Shown here in pieces: positions 45,717 to 54,851 of a stretch of 64,000 bases of DNA. The first letter of the stretch is position 1. Each line of letters opens with the position of its first letter. This stretch comes from an uncultured Winogradskyella sp. GTDB taxonomy: Bacteria > Bacteroidota > Bacteroidia > Flavobacteriales > Flavobacteriaceae. Location: contig NZ_CANLYI010000002.1 of assembly GCF_947495255.1 (NCBI RefSeq), positions 372,001 to 436,000 of the forward strand, written 5' to 3'. The notes beneath the pieces are model-generated. The model worked only from the letters and a program-made list of their open reading frames with translations, was not told where the DNA came from and did no database searches. The position numbers and the translations under genes were made by a program.

Positions 45717-48700
45717 TTAAAATTTAAGGTCTAAGCCCATTAAAAATGTTCTTGCTTGTGGATAAGCTCCTCTGTCAATTCCAGTATCTAAAATTCCTCC
45801 AGATATTTCAGGGTCATAACCTGTATATTCCGTAAGCGTTAATAGATTCTTGGCTTGAGCATATAAACGAACTTTACTAAAAACTGTACTTAGTTTTTCT
45901 GGTAATGTATAACCTAAGATTAAACTTTTAATTTTAATAAAGCTTCCATCTTCTACATATCTATCAGATGGTCTTATGTTACTATTTGTATCTGCAAACG
46001 TATAACGCGGACTATTTGCATCATTAGTTGTTCCTTCTCCTGTCCATCTATTTAAAATACTTCTATCTTTATTAGTGAATTGTGCATTACGCTCATAAGC
46101 TCTGTAGATATCATTACCCACTGAAGCGTAAGTAAACATACTCAAATCAAAGTTTTTATATTCGAAACCTAAATTCCAACCAATTGTAAATGTTGGAAAA
46201 GGGTCTCCAATTTTCGTTTTGTCATCATCATTAATAACACCGTCATTATTAGTATCTACATATCTAATATCTCCAGGTAAAGCGCCATCTTGAATTGCAT
46301 GAGCTTCAATTTCAGATTGATTTTGGAATAAACCATTTGTTTCATATCCGTAAAAGTAACCTGGTGTAAATCCTTTTTGAAAACGAGTTGCATTTTGAGC
46401 TTGGCCGTTAAAATAACTACCTCCCGCAACAAATGCAGTACCATCACTATTAGTATCAGTAACTTCATTTTTTGAAGATGTGAATGTGAACGAAGTATTA
46501 AATTTAAAATCTTTTGACCCCTGATTTTGATAACCTAAAGTCAAATCTACACCCTTACTTTCTGTACTACCAATATTTGAAGTTACTGGTTCAGATGTTC
46601 CTGCATATAAAGGTGGTGCATCCGTAAACAATAGACCTTCTACAGATTTATTAAAATAATCTGCTGTTAACGTTACCGTGTTATTTAAAAATGTAGCATC
46701 GAAACCTATATTATATTGCGTTTGTTCTTCCCAACTTAACGTTGTATTACTAAAAGAATTTACAGTAGCTCCAGAAACAAATTCATTACCAAAAGTATAA
46801 CCATTACTATTAGCTGTAGAATTATAACTTGGTCCTCCTACAGATATACTTACATATTGTGGATCTACATTTTCATTTCCTACTGTACCATAACTTCCTC
46901 TAACTTTAAGAAAATTAATAGCTTCAACATTGAAAAAATCTTCATTTGTAACAACCCAACCTAATGAACCTGCATAAAAGTTTGCAAACTTATTATCGTT
47001 ACCAAAAGCTATTGAACCATCTCGTCTTGCAGAAAATGATGCTAAATATTTACCTTGATAGTCATAGTTAACTCTACTAAAGTACGAAACATTTCTACGT
47101 TCTAAATTTTGATAACTATATCCTGTATAAGCATCTGTATTCAGTTCAGTATTTATTCCAGTTGCTGCACTAATATCTGCCCATGCCCAAGAATTATCTC
47201 TCACATCTTGTCTTGTAGTTCCAAATCCGTAACCTGTAGATTTACTTCTAGAGATACCTAAAACGATATCAAAATTATGTTTATCATTTATATTAAATCC
47301 ATAACTCGCAAAAGTTTCGAATGTGTAATTAAAATTAGAAACAGTTGTTTCTGTCACACTATTATGAAATGATGGAATTGTACTTGTTGTACCGTCACCA
47401 TTATCAACTTCCTGCGTTTTAATTGTTCCATCAGAATTATAATCACTTGAAACATTATTAGGCCCATAATAAGCCAAAGGTGAAAAACTTTTACCTACTT
47501 GATTCCAATACGTATAACCAAAACGAGAGGTAACTTTAAGGTTCTTTAATATATCATACTGAACCTCAAACTTGCCATATAACTTATTACCATTGCTTTC
47601 ATTAAAAGTATTCTCTAATCTCTGAACAGGATTAAAGATTTCTGATAACAATAAATCACTATAACCATAAGTCGCAAAATCATTTGGGTCATTGTTATAA
47701 GGCGTAACTGTTGGGTCAAAATTTATAGCATTACCAAGAATTGAATTAAATGAATTCTCCGCAATTGATTTACTTTTTATATTAGCATAACTAGTATTTA
47801 AAATAAATTTCAATTGAGAGGACAATTGAAAATCTACGTTTGCAGTAAAGTTCGCTCTATTAAAATTAGATTTATCATCACCACCAACAATACCACCTTG
47901 ACTCAAATAACCAGTAGACAAGAAATAACCAACTTTTTCAGTTCCACCTCTTGCAGAAAACGTAAAAGCACTTACACTTGCATCTTCAAAAATTTCATCT
48001 TGCCAATCAGTTCCTTTTCCTATAGTAGAAAGATTAGAAAAAATTATCTCTCCACCTGAGACAGCACTACCTTCATTAATCATTGCAGCATATTCAGAAG
48101 CATTTAACAAGCCGATTTTTCTATCTACAGATTGTACACCCGTATAAGTATTAAAAGAAAATTCAGTTTTCTCATTATTTCTACCTCCTTTAGTAGTAAC
48201 TACAATTACACCATTACCACCTTTTACACCATATATCGCTGTTGAGGCAGCATCTTTTAAAATATTAAGAGATTTAATATCCGCAGAGTTTATAGAGTTT
48301 AAATCATCTAAACTTTGAGGAACACCATCAATAATTACAACTGGATCCGTACCTGTAAATGATGGAATACCACGAATCAATACTGTTGGTTTACTTCCCG
48401 GAGAACCACTCTGTATTACGGATACACCAGAAGCACTACCTTGAAGCGCCTCTTCTACCCTTAAGGGTTTTAATTTTTCTATAGACTCTGACTTCACTGT
48501 AGAAATTGCACCAGAAACATTAGTAACTTTCTGAGTACCATACCCAATTACAACAACTTCACTTAAAGACTCAGCGTCTTCAACAAGTGAAATACTTAAA
48601 GAATCACTATTTATAATAGTAATTTCTTGTGTCACAAAACCCAGATATGAAATAACGATTACGGAGTTTAAAGGCACATTATTTAAAGTAAACTCACCAT

Positions 48701-48866
48701 CAAAATTTGATGAGGCTCCTTTTGATGTGTTCTTAACAACTACGTTAACACCAGGTAAAGGCTGTCCTGAAGAAGCTTCTATAACTGTTCCAGAAACATT
48801 TACATTTTGCCCAAATACTGCCATTGTAAAAATGAATGTAATGAGCGTTAAAAGTTTTATTTTCAT
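45717..48866 (-). CDS. SusC/RagA-family TonB-linked outer membrane transporter
   Basis: The 1049-residue protein has a signal peptide (about 1-19, ending AVFGQ) and a CarboxypepD_reg-like domain (about 22-100; VSGTVIEASSGQPLPGVNV, GEFTLNNV). The TonB-box-like VVVIGYGTQ and the plug (LKPLRVEEALQGSASGVSV, SADIKSLNILKDAASTAIYGVKGGNGVIVVTTK) precede a long barrel ending in RTFLMGLDLKF. It imports oligosaccharides into the periplasm using TonB energy, paired with the SusD above. It is the first gene of the glycan-uptake operon, with a leader of about 200 bp carrying a promoter-like box. Confidence 0.96.
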   Translation of the reverse strand: MKIKLLTLITFIFTMAVFGQNVNVSGTVIEASSGQPLPGVNVVVKNTSKGASSNFDGEFTLNNVPLNSVIVISYLGFVTQEITIINSDSLSISLVEDAESLSEVVVIGYGTQKVTNVSGAISTVKSESIEKLKPLRVEEALQGSASGVSVIQSGSPGSKPTVLIRGIPSFTGTDPVVIIDGVPQSLDDLNSINSADIKSLNILKDAASTAIYGVKGGNGVIVVTTKGGRNNEKTEFSFNTYTGVQSVDRKIGLLNASEYAAMINEGSAVSGGEIIFSNLSTIGKGTDWQDEIFEDASVSAFTFSARGGTEKVGYFLSTGYLSQGGIVGGDDKSNFNRANFTANVDFQLSSQLKFILNTSYANIKSKSIAENSFNSILGNAINFDPTVTPYNNDPNDFATYGYSDLLLSEIFNPVQRLENTFNESNGNKLYGKFEVQYDILKNLKVTSRFGYTYWNQVGKSFSPLAYYGPNNVSSDYNSDGTIKTQEVDNGDGTTSTIPSFHNSVTETTVSNFNYTFETFASYGFNINDKHNFDIVLGISRSKSTGYGFGTTRQDVRDNSWAWADISAATGINTELNTDAYTGYSYQNLERRNVSYFSRVNYDYQGKYLASFSARRDGSIAFGNDNKFANFYAGSLGWVVTNEDFFNVEAINFLKVRGSYGTVGNENVDPQYVSISVGGPSYNSTANSNGYTFGNEFVSGATVNSFSNTTLSWEEQTQYNIGFDATFLNNTVTLTADYFNKSVEGLLFTDAPPLYAGTSEPVTSNIGSTESKGVDLTLGYQNQGSKDFKFNTSFTFTSSKNEVTDTNSDGTAFVAGGSYFNGQAQNATRFQKGFTPGYFYGYETNGLFQNQSEIEAHAIQDGALPGDIRYVDTNNDGVINDDDKTKIGDPFPTFTIGWNLGFEYKNFDLSMFTYASVGNDIYRAYERNAQFTNKDRSILNRWTGEGTTNDANSPRYTFADTNSNIRPSDRYVEDGSFIKIKSLILGYTLPEKLSTVFSKVRLYAQAKNLLTLTEYTGYDPEISGGILDTGIDRGAYPQARTFLMGLDLKF

Positions 48867-49068
48867 AGTTTATTATTTAGTTCTTGCAATTTATAACATA
48901 TACCAAGGAATTTCTTAAAACATGACTATACAAAAAACATACACAATAAATTTTTGAGGTGAAAAATATCAATACCACAACAGAAAGGCCTTTAATTTAT
49001 AGAATTCTTATTGTTATTACACTATTAACAATAATTAACAATTACTCAGCTGAAACACTAACAAAACA

Positions 49069-49087
49069 CAAATGTATGGGTAATGTA
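49069..49087 (-). promoter_or_regulatory. Candidate promoter and operator of the SusCD operon
   Basis: On the minus strand TACATTACCCATACATTTG combines a perfect -7 box TACATTTG (49069-49076) with the 15-bp motif shared with 27107-27121. Transcription would start about 195 bp before the SusC ATG, inside the gap after the regulator gene. Confidence 0.58.
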
Positions 49088-49114
49088 TAGGTTGTTTTTA
49101 AAGGTGTATAGGTA

Positions 49115-51919
49115 TTACAGCTCTATAATATAATTTGATAAGCTTTGTTTATGATCTAAACCAAGTTTTTTACGCAAACGATAGCGCTTAACTTCAACAC
49201 TCTTATGAGAGATATTAAGTAGTGGTGCTATTTCTTTAGAAGATAGGTTTAATCTTAAATACGCACAGAGACGTAAATCATTAGGTGTAATAGATGGATG
49301 GATTGCTTTTATTCGTTGCATAAACTCCTTATCAACGTTATTAAAAGCTTTTTCAAATAAATCCCAATCACTTGTATCATTAATACTAGAATTAATTGTC
49401 TTTATCACTTTACCAACCTCTGTTAACGACTTACTTTTAGATAAATCACTTTTGATACTACTTAGTAACTCATTACGCTTTACCAAATTCATGGTAGCCA
49501 TGCCGAGCTCCCTGTTTTTATTATCTATATCTAACTGTAAGTTCTTATTTTTAAATTGAATTAATTGACGCTGACTTTCTAGTTGTTCCATTTCTAGTTG
49601 TCTTTGCTTCTTTTCAATGATTTTCTTCTGTATATTTTTATAGTGCTTTCTATTAAAATAATAAAGCACAAATATAATGAGCAAGGCCAATAAAAAATAC
49701 GATACTATAGCCAATGGCTTTAGATACCAAGGCTTCTCAATATTAAACTTATAGGATATAACATTATTAGAGATAACACCATTTGTAATTGCTCTAGCTT
49801 CAAACATATAATCCCCATGAGGCAAATTCTTGAAGAACACTTCAGAATCACCAGACCACATACTCCAATTATCGTATATTCCTGTTAACTTGTATTGATA
49901 CTTAGCGGTAGTAAACCTGTTGTAATTAGCAACACTATATTTAAATCTAATATTATTAGCCTTATTCTTAAAGGTATTGGTAGTGGATAAATCTAACGGA
50001 ATTAAGTTATTGAGATCTTTACCATAATCTGCATTATTAAGATGAATATCAAGCGCATCTTGCCCTATCAATTCCAAATCCATAATTATATAACCTCCTG
50101 TAGTCCCAATTAAATAATTATCATCTCCTAAATCTAAAATATTTTCAAAAGAAGATTTCGTTTTCCTAGCTTCACTCGAAATAGCAATGGTATTTATTTT
50201 TGGAGCCTCAGATAATTTTCCTGGTTGAATATACACGATTCCATTTTTAGAAAAACCCCAAAGTTTATTCCCATTATTATCACTTATTAGTTTACCAGAT
50301 ATATAATTTTCACCACTTAACAAATCACTCAAAACAGAATCTCTTTTAAACTCTTCAATTTTTAAATCATAATAAAAAACTCCCTCAATTGTACTATATA
50401 AAATCCTATTGTTATAATTTACTATACTAGACTTTATACCTTCTTTTATTAGAATTTTTCTACTATCTACTATTTTAAGAAAATCATTATCAACCTTAAT
50501 TTTATAAACGCCTTTATATTCATGACTAACTAATATCTCGTTTGAATCTAGAAACTCAAAATATCTAGACGAAATATCAAATCCTTCAATTTTATTTCTA
50601 AATCGCCATTCATTATTAACTTTCTCTAAAACATTCAGCCCTTTATAATTTCCTTGTATAAGAAGCTCAGGTTGATCTTTTACTTTTTTTATAGCCCAAG
50701 TTCCAAGTTGATCAGAAACCTTTTTTACACCATTTTCTTCTACAATAAAAGTTCCCTTATCATGACCACAAAATAAATCTCCATCAATTAAAGATAAATT
50801 CCAAACCTGACCTTTAGTTCCCTTTATAAATTTAAATTTATCTGAAGAATCAATTAACTTGTAGAACAAACCATGATTAGTCCCTAAATACAAAAAGCCA
50901 TCAGCTTCAGCTGCAGTATAAACAGTACCTAAATTACCTTGTTTATCCTTATACACTTTAAATGGCGAATTAATATTTACAACATTAATTCCATTATCAA
51001 GTCCTAACCATATATTTCCATAATCGTCTTCTAAAATTGAAAGAACCGTATTATTACTAAGACCATGGTTTTGGTCTATTCTGGTTAACACATTACCAAA
51101 AGCATCCATATGGATTATCCCATTAGAAATGGTACCTAAGACGAAATTACCATTTCTTAGTTTTGCACTACTGTATACACTTACGTTAGACAATAAGGAA
51201 TCTGATGCGATCACCCATTTATCAACTTTATTCTCATTAACCTTATAAAATCCATTCTCTTCAGTTTGCAACAGTAATCCAAATTCGGAACTAAAAATAT
51301 TAACGAGTTTATAATTACCTATACTATCTGATTCAACTATCAATTGAGGCTTACCATTTATAATCTCGAATACACCTTCTCCAATGATTTGATAGTAAAT
51401 TGTTTCTTCTACTTTGAAAATTTTATTAATTCTTTTTTCTGATTCAATAACAGAAAAACTTTTATTTTCTGAATGATAAACATAGACCCGATCAAACGAC
51501 TGAAATAAAACAAACTGTCCTACATCAATAATTCCCCAAAAATCTTCATCCTCTTTTATACTAGATTCTAAATCATTCTTTAATGATGTATAGACTAATG
51601 AACCTTTATTGTTTTTGGTCCAATACCCAAAATCCATATAACCGCCAGAATAAATACGGTCACCAATAACTCTTACTGACCTTAAAATACCGTTATTGGG
51701 AGAATTATAAATATTCCATGAGGCTCCATTATATTCCAACAAGCCCTTATTATTTGCAACATAAATAAAGTTATCGTCTGATTGAGAAATTGCCCAATTT
51801 TGATCTTCAGCACCGTAGTCTTGTGGTGTAAATATCTGAATTGGAGAAAACACTTGAGCATGAGAAGCACATGTAAAAACCAACATTAAAGTGTAGAGAA
51901 AATATTTAATAAAACCCAT
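49115..51919 (-). CDS. Membrane sensor-regulator: beta-propeller, Y_Y_Y domain, LuxR-type HTH
   Basis: The 934-residue protein has a signal peptide (about 1-22, ending CASHAQ). Reg_prop-like propeller blades fill most of the first 620 residues (NGLLEYNGASWNIYNSP, NHGLSNNTVLSILEDDYGNIWLGLDNGINVVN). A Y_Y_Y domain (about 640-725; YQYKLTGIYDNWSMWSG) and one TM helix (about 733-755) follow, then a coiled coil (about 760-815). The C-terminal LuxR/GerE HTH contains LRLCAYLRLNLSSKEIAPLLN and VEVKRYRLRKKLGL. There is no histidine kinase or receiver domain, so this is a one-component membrane regulator of the SusR kind. It lies just upstream of SusC, and periplasmic oligosaccharide is the expected signal. 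Confidence 0.9.
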   Translation of the reverse strand: MGFIKYFLYTLMLVFTCASHAQVFSPIQIFTPQDYGAEDQNWAISQSDDNFIYVANNKGLLEYNGASWNIYNSPNNGILRSVRVIGDRIYSGGYMDFGYWTKNNKGSLVYTSLKNDLESSIKEDEDFWGIIDVGQFVLFQSFDRVYVYHSENKSFSVIESEKRINKIFKVEETIYYQIIGEGVFEIINGKPQLIVESDSIGNYKLVNIFSSEFGLLLQTEENGFYKVNENKVDKWVIASDSLLSNVSVYSSAKLRNGNFVLGTISNGIIHMDAFGNVLTRIDQNHGLSNNTVLSILEDDYGNIWLGLDNGINVVNINSPFKVYKDKQGNLGTVYTAAEADGFLYLGTNHGLFYKLIDSSDKFKFIKGTKGQVWNLSLIDGDLFCGHDKGTFIVEENGVKKVSDQLGTWAIKKVKDQPELLIQGNYKGLNVLEKVNNEWRFRNKIEGFDISSRYFEFLDSNEILVSHEYKGVYKIKVDNDFLKIVDSRKILIKEGIKSSIVNYNNRILYSTIEGVFYYDLKIEEFKRDSVLSDLLSGENYISGKLISDNNGNKLWGFSKNGIVYIQPGKLSEAPKINTIAISSEARKTKSSFENILDLGDDNYLIGTTGGYIIMDLELIGQDALDIHLNNADYGKDLNNLIPLDLSTTNTFKNKANNIRFKYSVANYNRFTTAKYQYKLTGIYDNWSMWSGDSEVFFKNLPHGDYMFEARAITNGVISNNVISYKFNIEKPWYLKPLAIVSYFLLALLIIFVLYYFNRKHYKNIQKKIIEKKQRQLEMEQLESQRQLIQFKNKNLQLDIDNKNRELGMATMNLVKRNELLSSIKSDLSKSKSLTEVGKVIKTINSSINDTSDWDLFEKAFNNVDKEFMQRIKAIHPSITPNDLRLCAYLRLNLSSKEIAPLLNISHKSVEVKRYRLRKKLGLDHKQSLSNYIIEL

Positions 51920-52009
51920 TGTTGTTAAGCCATTATCCGCCTGAATTTAAGTCTGCATAAAACAGATACTCACAAACTTTAATACGTTGTGTTAAGGTAC
52001 TAATATAGA

Positions 52010-52042
52010 CAAATAAAAGAATATAGCGCTTTGTGTAGTGTT
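52010..52042 (-). promoter_or_regulatory. Candidate operator/promoter of the regulator gene
   Basis: Plus-strand GCTTTGTGTAGTGTT (52028-52042) equals the flanks of the 27103-27126 site with the central 9 bp (ATGGGTAAT) removed. TTTATTTG on the minus strand (52010-52017) is the same -7-like box as at 27091-27098. It lies about 110 bp before the regulator ATG, which fits autoregulation. Confidence 0.45.
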
Positions 52043-52244
52043 AAGTTAGATTTTAGTATAGTTTAATTTGGCGTGAAAACGAGTATTGTTTTCGCTAATA
52101 ATTAGATAATTCTATAAGACGTAATAACGTTATATATTTTCTACAATACCACTACTATTATTAAATACTCAGTTGGTTTTTATTGACCAGCAAAATCAAA
52201 GCACTACCAATATTAAAAATAACTTTAAGTACTTTTTAAAACCA

Positions 52245-52276
52245 AAAAAGCCGAAAACTTTCGTTTTCGGCTTTTC
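52245..52276 (-). terminator. Strong terminator after the tRNA-Leu fragment
   Basis: AAAAGCCGAAAAC / GTTTTCGGCTTTT forms a perfect stem with a 4-nt loop, flanked by A- and T-runs. It directly follows the tRNA 3' end on the minus strand, as expected for a native tRNA-Leu terminator; the symmetry also allows action on the plus strand. Confidence 0.85.
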
Positions 52277-52281
52277 ATCTG

Positions 52282-52337
52282 TACTGAAGACGGGACTTGA
52301 ACCCGTACGTCCTAATGGACATTGGATTTTAAGTCCA
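52282..52337 (-). other. 3' fragment of tRNA-Leu(UAA), probable attachment site
   Basis: On the minus strand the sequence runs from the anticodon arm (TGGACTTAAAATCCA, anticodon TAA), through a class II variable arm (TGTCC-ATTA-GGACGT) and T-arm (ACGGG-TTCAAGT-CCCGT), to the acceptor strand CTTCAGT plus discriminator A. The 5' half is absent: bases upstream do not give ACTGAAG or a D-arm, and the first base pair of the anticodon stem is broken. Tyrosine recombinases commonly use the anticodon-to-3'-end part of tRNAs as attachment sites, and an integrase gene starts 220 bp away. This is therefore read as an att site, with the intact tRNA expected at the other end of the element. Confidence 0.75.
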
Positions 52338-52556
52338 CTCATACAGGCACCAAATAAACCAAAACCAACTCATTACCAAATAGTTAATGTGTTTTTAATT
52401 TTATTTAATATCGATTAACATCAAGTAAAACCAACAAATGTTGTACCTATGTTGTACCTGTAATTAGCAATAAAATCGGTATATTTACTATTGTAAAAAT
52501 CAAAATGTTGTACCCGTTTTGCAATCTTCATCATTTTTTAATGAATTTATTGTACC

Positions 52557-53771
52557 ATGACCTCAAATGCAAAAATAGTTTTAAGAAAAAAACAGAATAA
52601 ACAAGGTTTGTATCCTTTGGCAATTCGAATTACAAAAAACAGACGGTCCACCTATCACTATCTAGGGCATTATATAGATCTAAAATATTGGAATGAAAAA
52701 GATATTCGTGTAAAAAAATCACACCCAAACGCAGCAAACCTGAATAATCTGTTGGTAAAAAAATTATCAGAGGCTAATAAGACACTAATGAATTTGCAAG
52801 CTGAAAAACAAGATATATCAGCAAATCGTATTAAGGATAAATTATACAAAGGCTCAAATGGCTCAACCTTTTTTGAAATTGCAAAAGCATTTTTAGATGA
52901 ACTTGAAGCCAATAAAAAATTAGCTCGATTTTACTCAGATAAAGTAAGAGTAAATCATGTGTTGAATTTTTCAAAATCGAATCAGCTTTCCTTTCAAGAA
53001 ATTGATGAAAAGTTTTTAAGGAATTTTAAAACTCATTTAAAAACCAAACATGGCTTATCTGAAAGGTCAATAGTGAATAACCTTGTTGTCATAAGAACCA
53101 TATACAACAGAGCTATCAAATTAGGAATTGTCGATAGAAAATTATACCCATTCGGGTCGGGTGGAATTCAAATTAAATTTCCTGAAAGTCAAAAATCCGG
53201 ATTAAACAAGAACGAACTTATTGCCTTAGAACGTGTTGAAGGTTTAACCGAAAACGAAATTCATGCACGAAACATTTGGCTTTTCAGTTTCTATCTTGCC
53301 GGAATAAGAGTAGCTGACGTACTCAAAATTAGGTGGTCTGATATTTCTGATAATAGACTTAACTATCGTATGAATAAAAACTCAAAATTATTATCACTAA
53401 AGATTCCTGAGAAAGCTCTTCCTATTTTAGAACATTACTCAATACATAAACAAGACGATAATGATTTTATTTTTCCAGAGATGAAAATGATTAACATTAA
53501 ATCGTCAAAGGATGTCTTTAGAAAAATTAACGCGGCTACAACAATGTTAAATAAGTATTTAGCAAGAGTGGCAGAAAAAGCTAAAATAAATAAGAAAGTT
53601 ACAATGCATATTGCTCGCCATAGCTTTGGCACTATATCTGAGGATAAAATCCCTATTAAGATGCTTCAAAAACTTTATAGACATTCATCTATAACAACTA
53701 CGATAAATTACCAAGCGAATTTTATGCATAAAGATGCTGATGAAGCTTTAGAGAACGTTATAAATTTTTGA
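52557..53771 (+). CDS. Tyrosine-type site-specific integrase
   Basis: The 404-residue protein has an N-terminal Arm-DNA-binding domain (about 1-90; KIVLRKKQNKQGLYPLAIRITKNRRSTYHYLG, YIDLKYWNEKDI). A SAM-like core-binding domain (about 100-205) is followed by the catalytic domain. All catalytic residues are present: Arg251 (LAGIRVADVLKIRWSD), His351 and Arg354 (HIARHSFGTI), His376 (LYRHSSITTT) and Tyr385 (TINYQAN). It looks intact. The type is that of Bacteroidota ICEs and mobilisable islands. With the tRNA-Leu fragment beside it, insertion into tRNA-Leu(UAA) is inferred. It converges on the next gene, stop to stop 4 bp apart. Confidence 0.93.
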   Translation: MTSNAKIVLRKKQNKQGLYPLAIRITKNRRSTYHYLGHYIDLKYWNEKDIRVKKSHPNAANLNNLLVKKLSEANKTLMNLQAEKQDISANRIKDKLYKGSNGSTFFEIAKAFLDELEANKKLARFYSDKVRVNHVLNFSKSNQLSFQEIDEKFLRNFKTHLKTKHGLSERSIVNNLVVIRTIYNRAIKLGIVDRKLYPFGSGGIQIKFPESQKSGLNKNELIALERVEGLTENEIHARNIWLFSFYLAGIRVADVLKIRWSDISDNRLNYRMNKNSKLLSLKIPEKALPILEHYSIHKQDDNDFIFPEMKMINIKSSKDVFRKINAATTMLNKYLARVAEKAKINKKVTMHIARHSFGTISEDKIPIKMLQKLYRHSSITTTINYQANFMHKDADEALENVINF

Positions 53772-53775
53772 CACA

Positions 53776-54435
53776 TTATAACGGTATATCATAATCTTTA
53801 ACATTGTTGTTCTTTAAATTATCTACATAGCCAGAAAATGGACTAGTATATTTTTCCTTTATGATGAAACCTTTTTCAACATAATCTTTAGCGCTCTCTT
53901 TCCAGTTTTGAATGTTTAGCCCTCTGCTCAATTTCCAATTTTTATTTTGATAATAGGCATAGAATTTTTTTCCTTCCATATATGGCCAATTGTTTTCTTT
54001 AAAAAACTCTAAAACAACTAGTTCATTTTTTGGCCTTGCCAGTTTATTATAATTTTCTTTTGTTTTATGTTTATAAGAAGATACCATATTTTGGCTTGGT
54101 TCTGGGACGCGGTTGTCCAAATTTTGGCCTGGTTGGCAACAAAAAATGGCCATCTCAATTTTAGATCCCCTAGCTGGATGGTATGATGGAAAATATCTTA
54201 AATAGCCCCATTCATTAAGGTCTTTCAGAAAATTGTGATAGGTTGTTTTTGATTTGAATTTTGCCTTTTCCATAATCAACCCCCTGTTTACGGTAATTGT
54301 TTTTTTAAAAAACTCACGATTCCATTTTTGAAAGAATGCCAGATACAATGTTATGTGACCCTGTTTAATTCTAGTGTCCTTATTGAAGTATTCAAAAATT
54401 GCGTTTAGCTGAATAATATAGTTTACCCTTTCCAT
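53776..54435 (-). CDS. Mobile-element hypothetical protein, winged-helix-like N-terminal part
   Basis: The 219-residue protein has no signal. The first half (IIQLNAIFEYFNKDTRIKQGHITLYLAFFQKWN ... SKTTYHNFLKDLNEWGYLRYFPS) looks like the N-terminal winged helix of plasmid/phage replication or helper proteins. The last part (VLEFFKENNWPYMEGKKFYAYYQNKNWKLSRG) resembles short C-terminal replication-helper motifs. It is common beside BfmA/BtgA genes in flavobacterial elements. Its ATG shares one base with the upstream stop (TAATG), so translation is coupled. The function is not established. Confidence 0.65.
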   Translation of the reverse strand: MERVNYIIQLNAIFEYFNKDTRIKQGHITLYLAFFQKWNREFFKKTITVNRGLIMEKAKFKSKTTYHNFLKDLNEWGYLRYFPSYHPARGSKIEMAIFCCQPGQNLDNRVPEPSQNMVSSYKHKTKENYNKLARPKNELVVLEFFKENNWPYMEGKKFYAYYQNKNWKLSRGLNIQNWKESAKDYVEKGFIIKEKYTSPFSGYVDNLKNNNVKDYDIPL

Positions 54436-54851
54436 TACTCATTATCAATGCTATTCAAATATCCCTTTCCTCGAAAGCGACCTTCATTCTTTTCCTCTTT
54501 AATCTCTTTTGCTAAAATCAATTTCTTTTTAGGTGGTTCTGCTACTTGAAAAAGAGCTTGCATCATCGCTACAGTCGGTTTGGTCTGCGACTTTTCTATA
54601 TCTTTCATAATAGCGATCATTCCATTCATTCGTTTTTTGATTAGTATAGAGATTCTGTTTTCCAAGGCTTCCATTCGAGGCCCTAAACGCTCCGTTGGGG
54701 AAATTCCATTTTCGTTAAAAAATTCCATCATCAATAGCAATGTCATCGATTGAGATTTCGAGAGAATTTTACTAAATTTTCTAAACTCAATAGCCACAGA
54801 CCTTTTAATCTTTAATGTCTCAAACTTCTCTTTTTCAAATCTCTTATCCAT
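54435..54851 (-). CDS. BfmA/BtgA-family mobilisation protein
   Basis: The 138-residue protein starts MDKRFEKEKFETLKIKRSVAIEFRKFSKILSKSQSMTLLLMMEFF, the family hallmark with a ribbon-helix-helix-like N-terminus. A conserved middle region (LGPRMEALENRISILIKKRMNGMIAIMKDIEKSQ) precedes a Lys-rich tail. In Bacteroides elements BfmA/BtgA is a DNA-binding relaxosome accessory factor acting at oriT with a relaxase. No relaxase gene is visible in the window, so the mobilisation module is incomplete here. It is operonic with the next gene by a 1-bp overlap. Confidence 0.82.
   Translation of the reverse strand: MDKRFEKEKFETLKIKRSVAIEFRKFSKILSKSQSMTLLLMMEFFNENGISPTERLGPRMEALENRISILIKKRMNGMIAIMKDIEKSQTKPTVAMMQALFQVAEPPKKKLILAKEIKEEKNEGRFRGKGYLNSIDNE

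Larger units (their letters stand above)
51920..52281. other. Intergenic region between sugar regulator and tRNA fragment
   Basis: No gene is seen. It holds the upstream region of the regulator gene with the 52028-52042 motif, and the terminator at 52245-52276. A short plus-strand open frame crossing the tRNA fragment is not credible as a gene. Confidence 0.5.

Noticed and set aside
52173..52418. Plus-strand open frame across the terminator and tRNA fragment
   Set aside because: It reads through a tRNA piece and a terminator hairpin, with no protein-like features.
52282..52556. tRNA-Leu(UAA) interrupted by a group I intron, as known in other phyla at this anticodon
   Set aside because: The 5' half is missing to the integrase start and the break is in the anticodon stem rather than the loop; an attachment-site fragment fits better.
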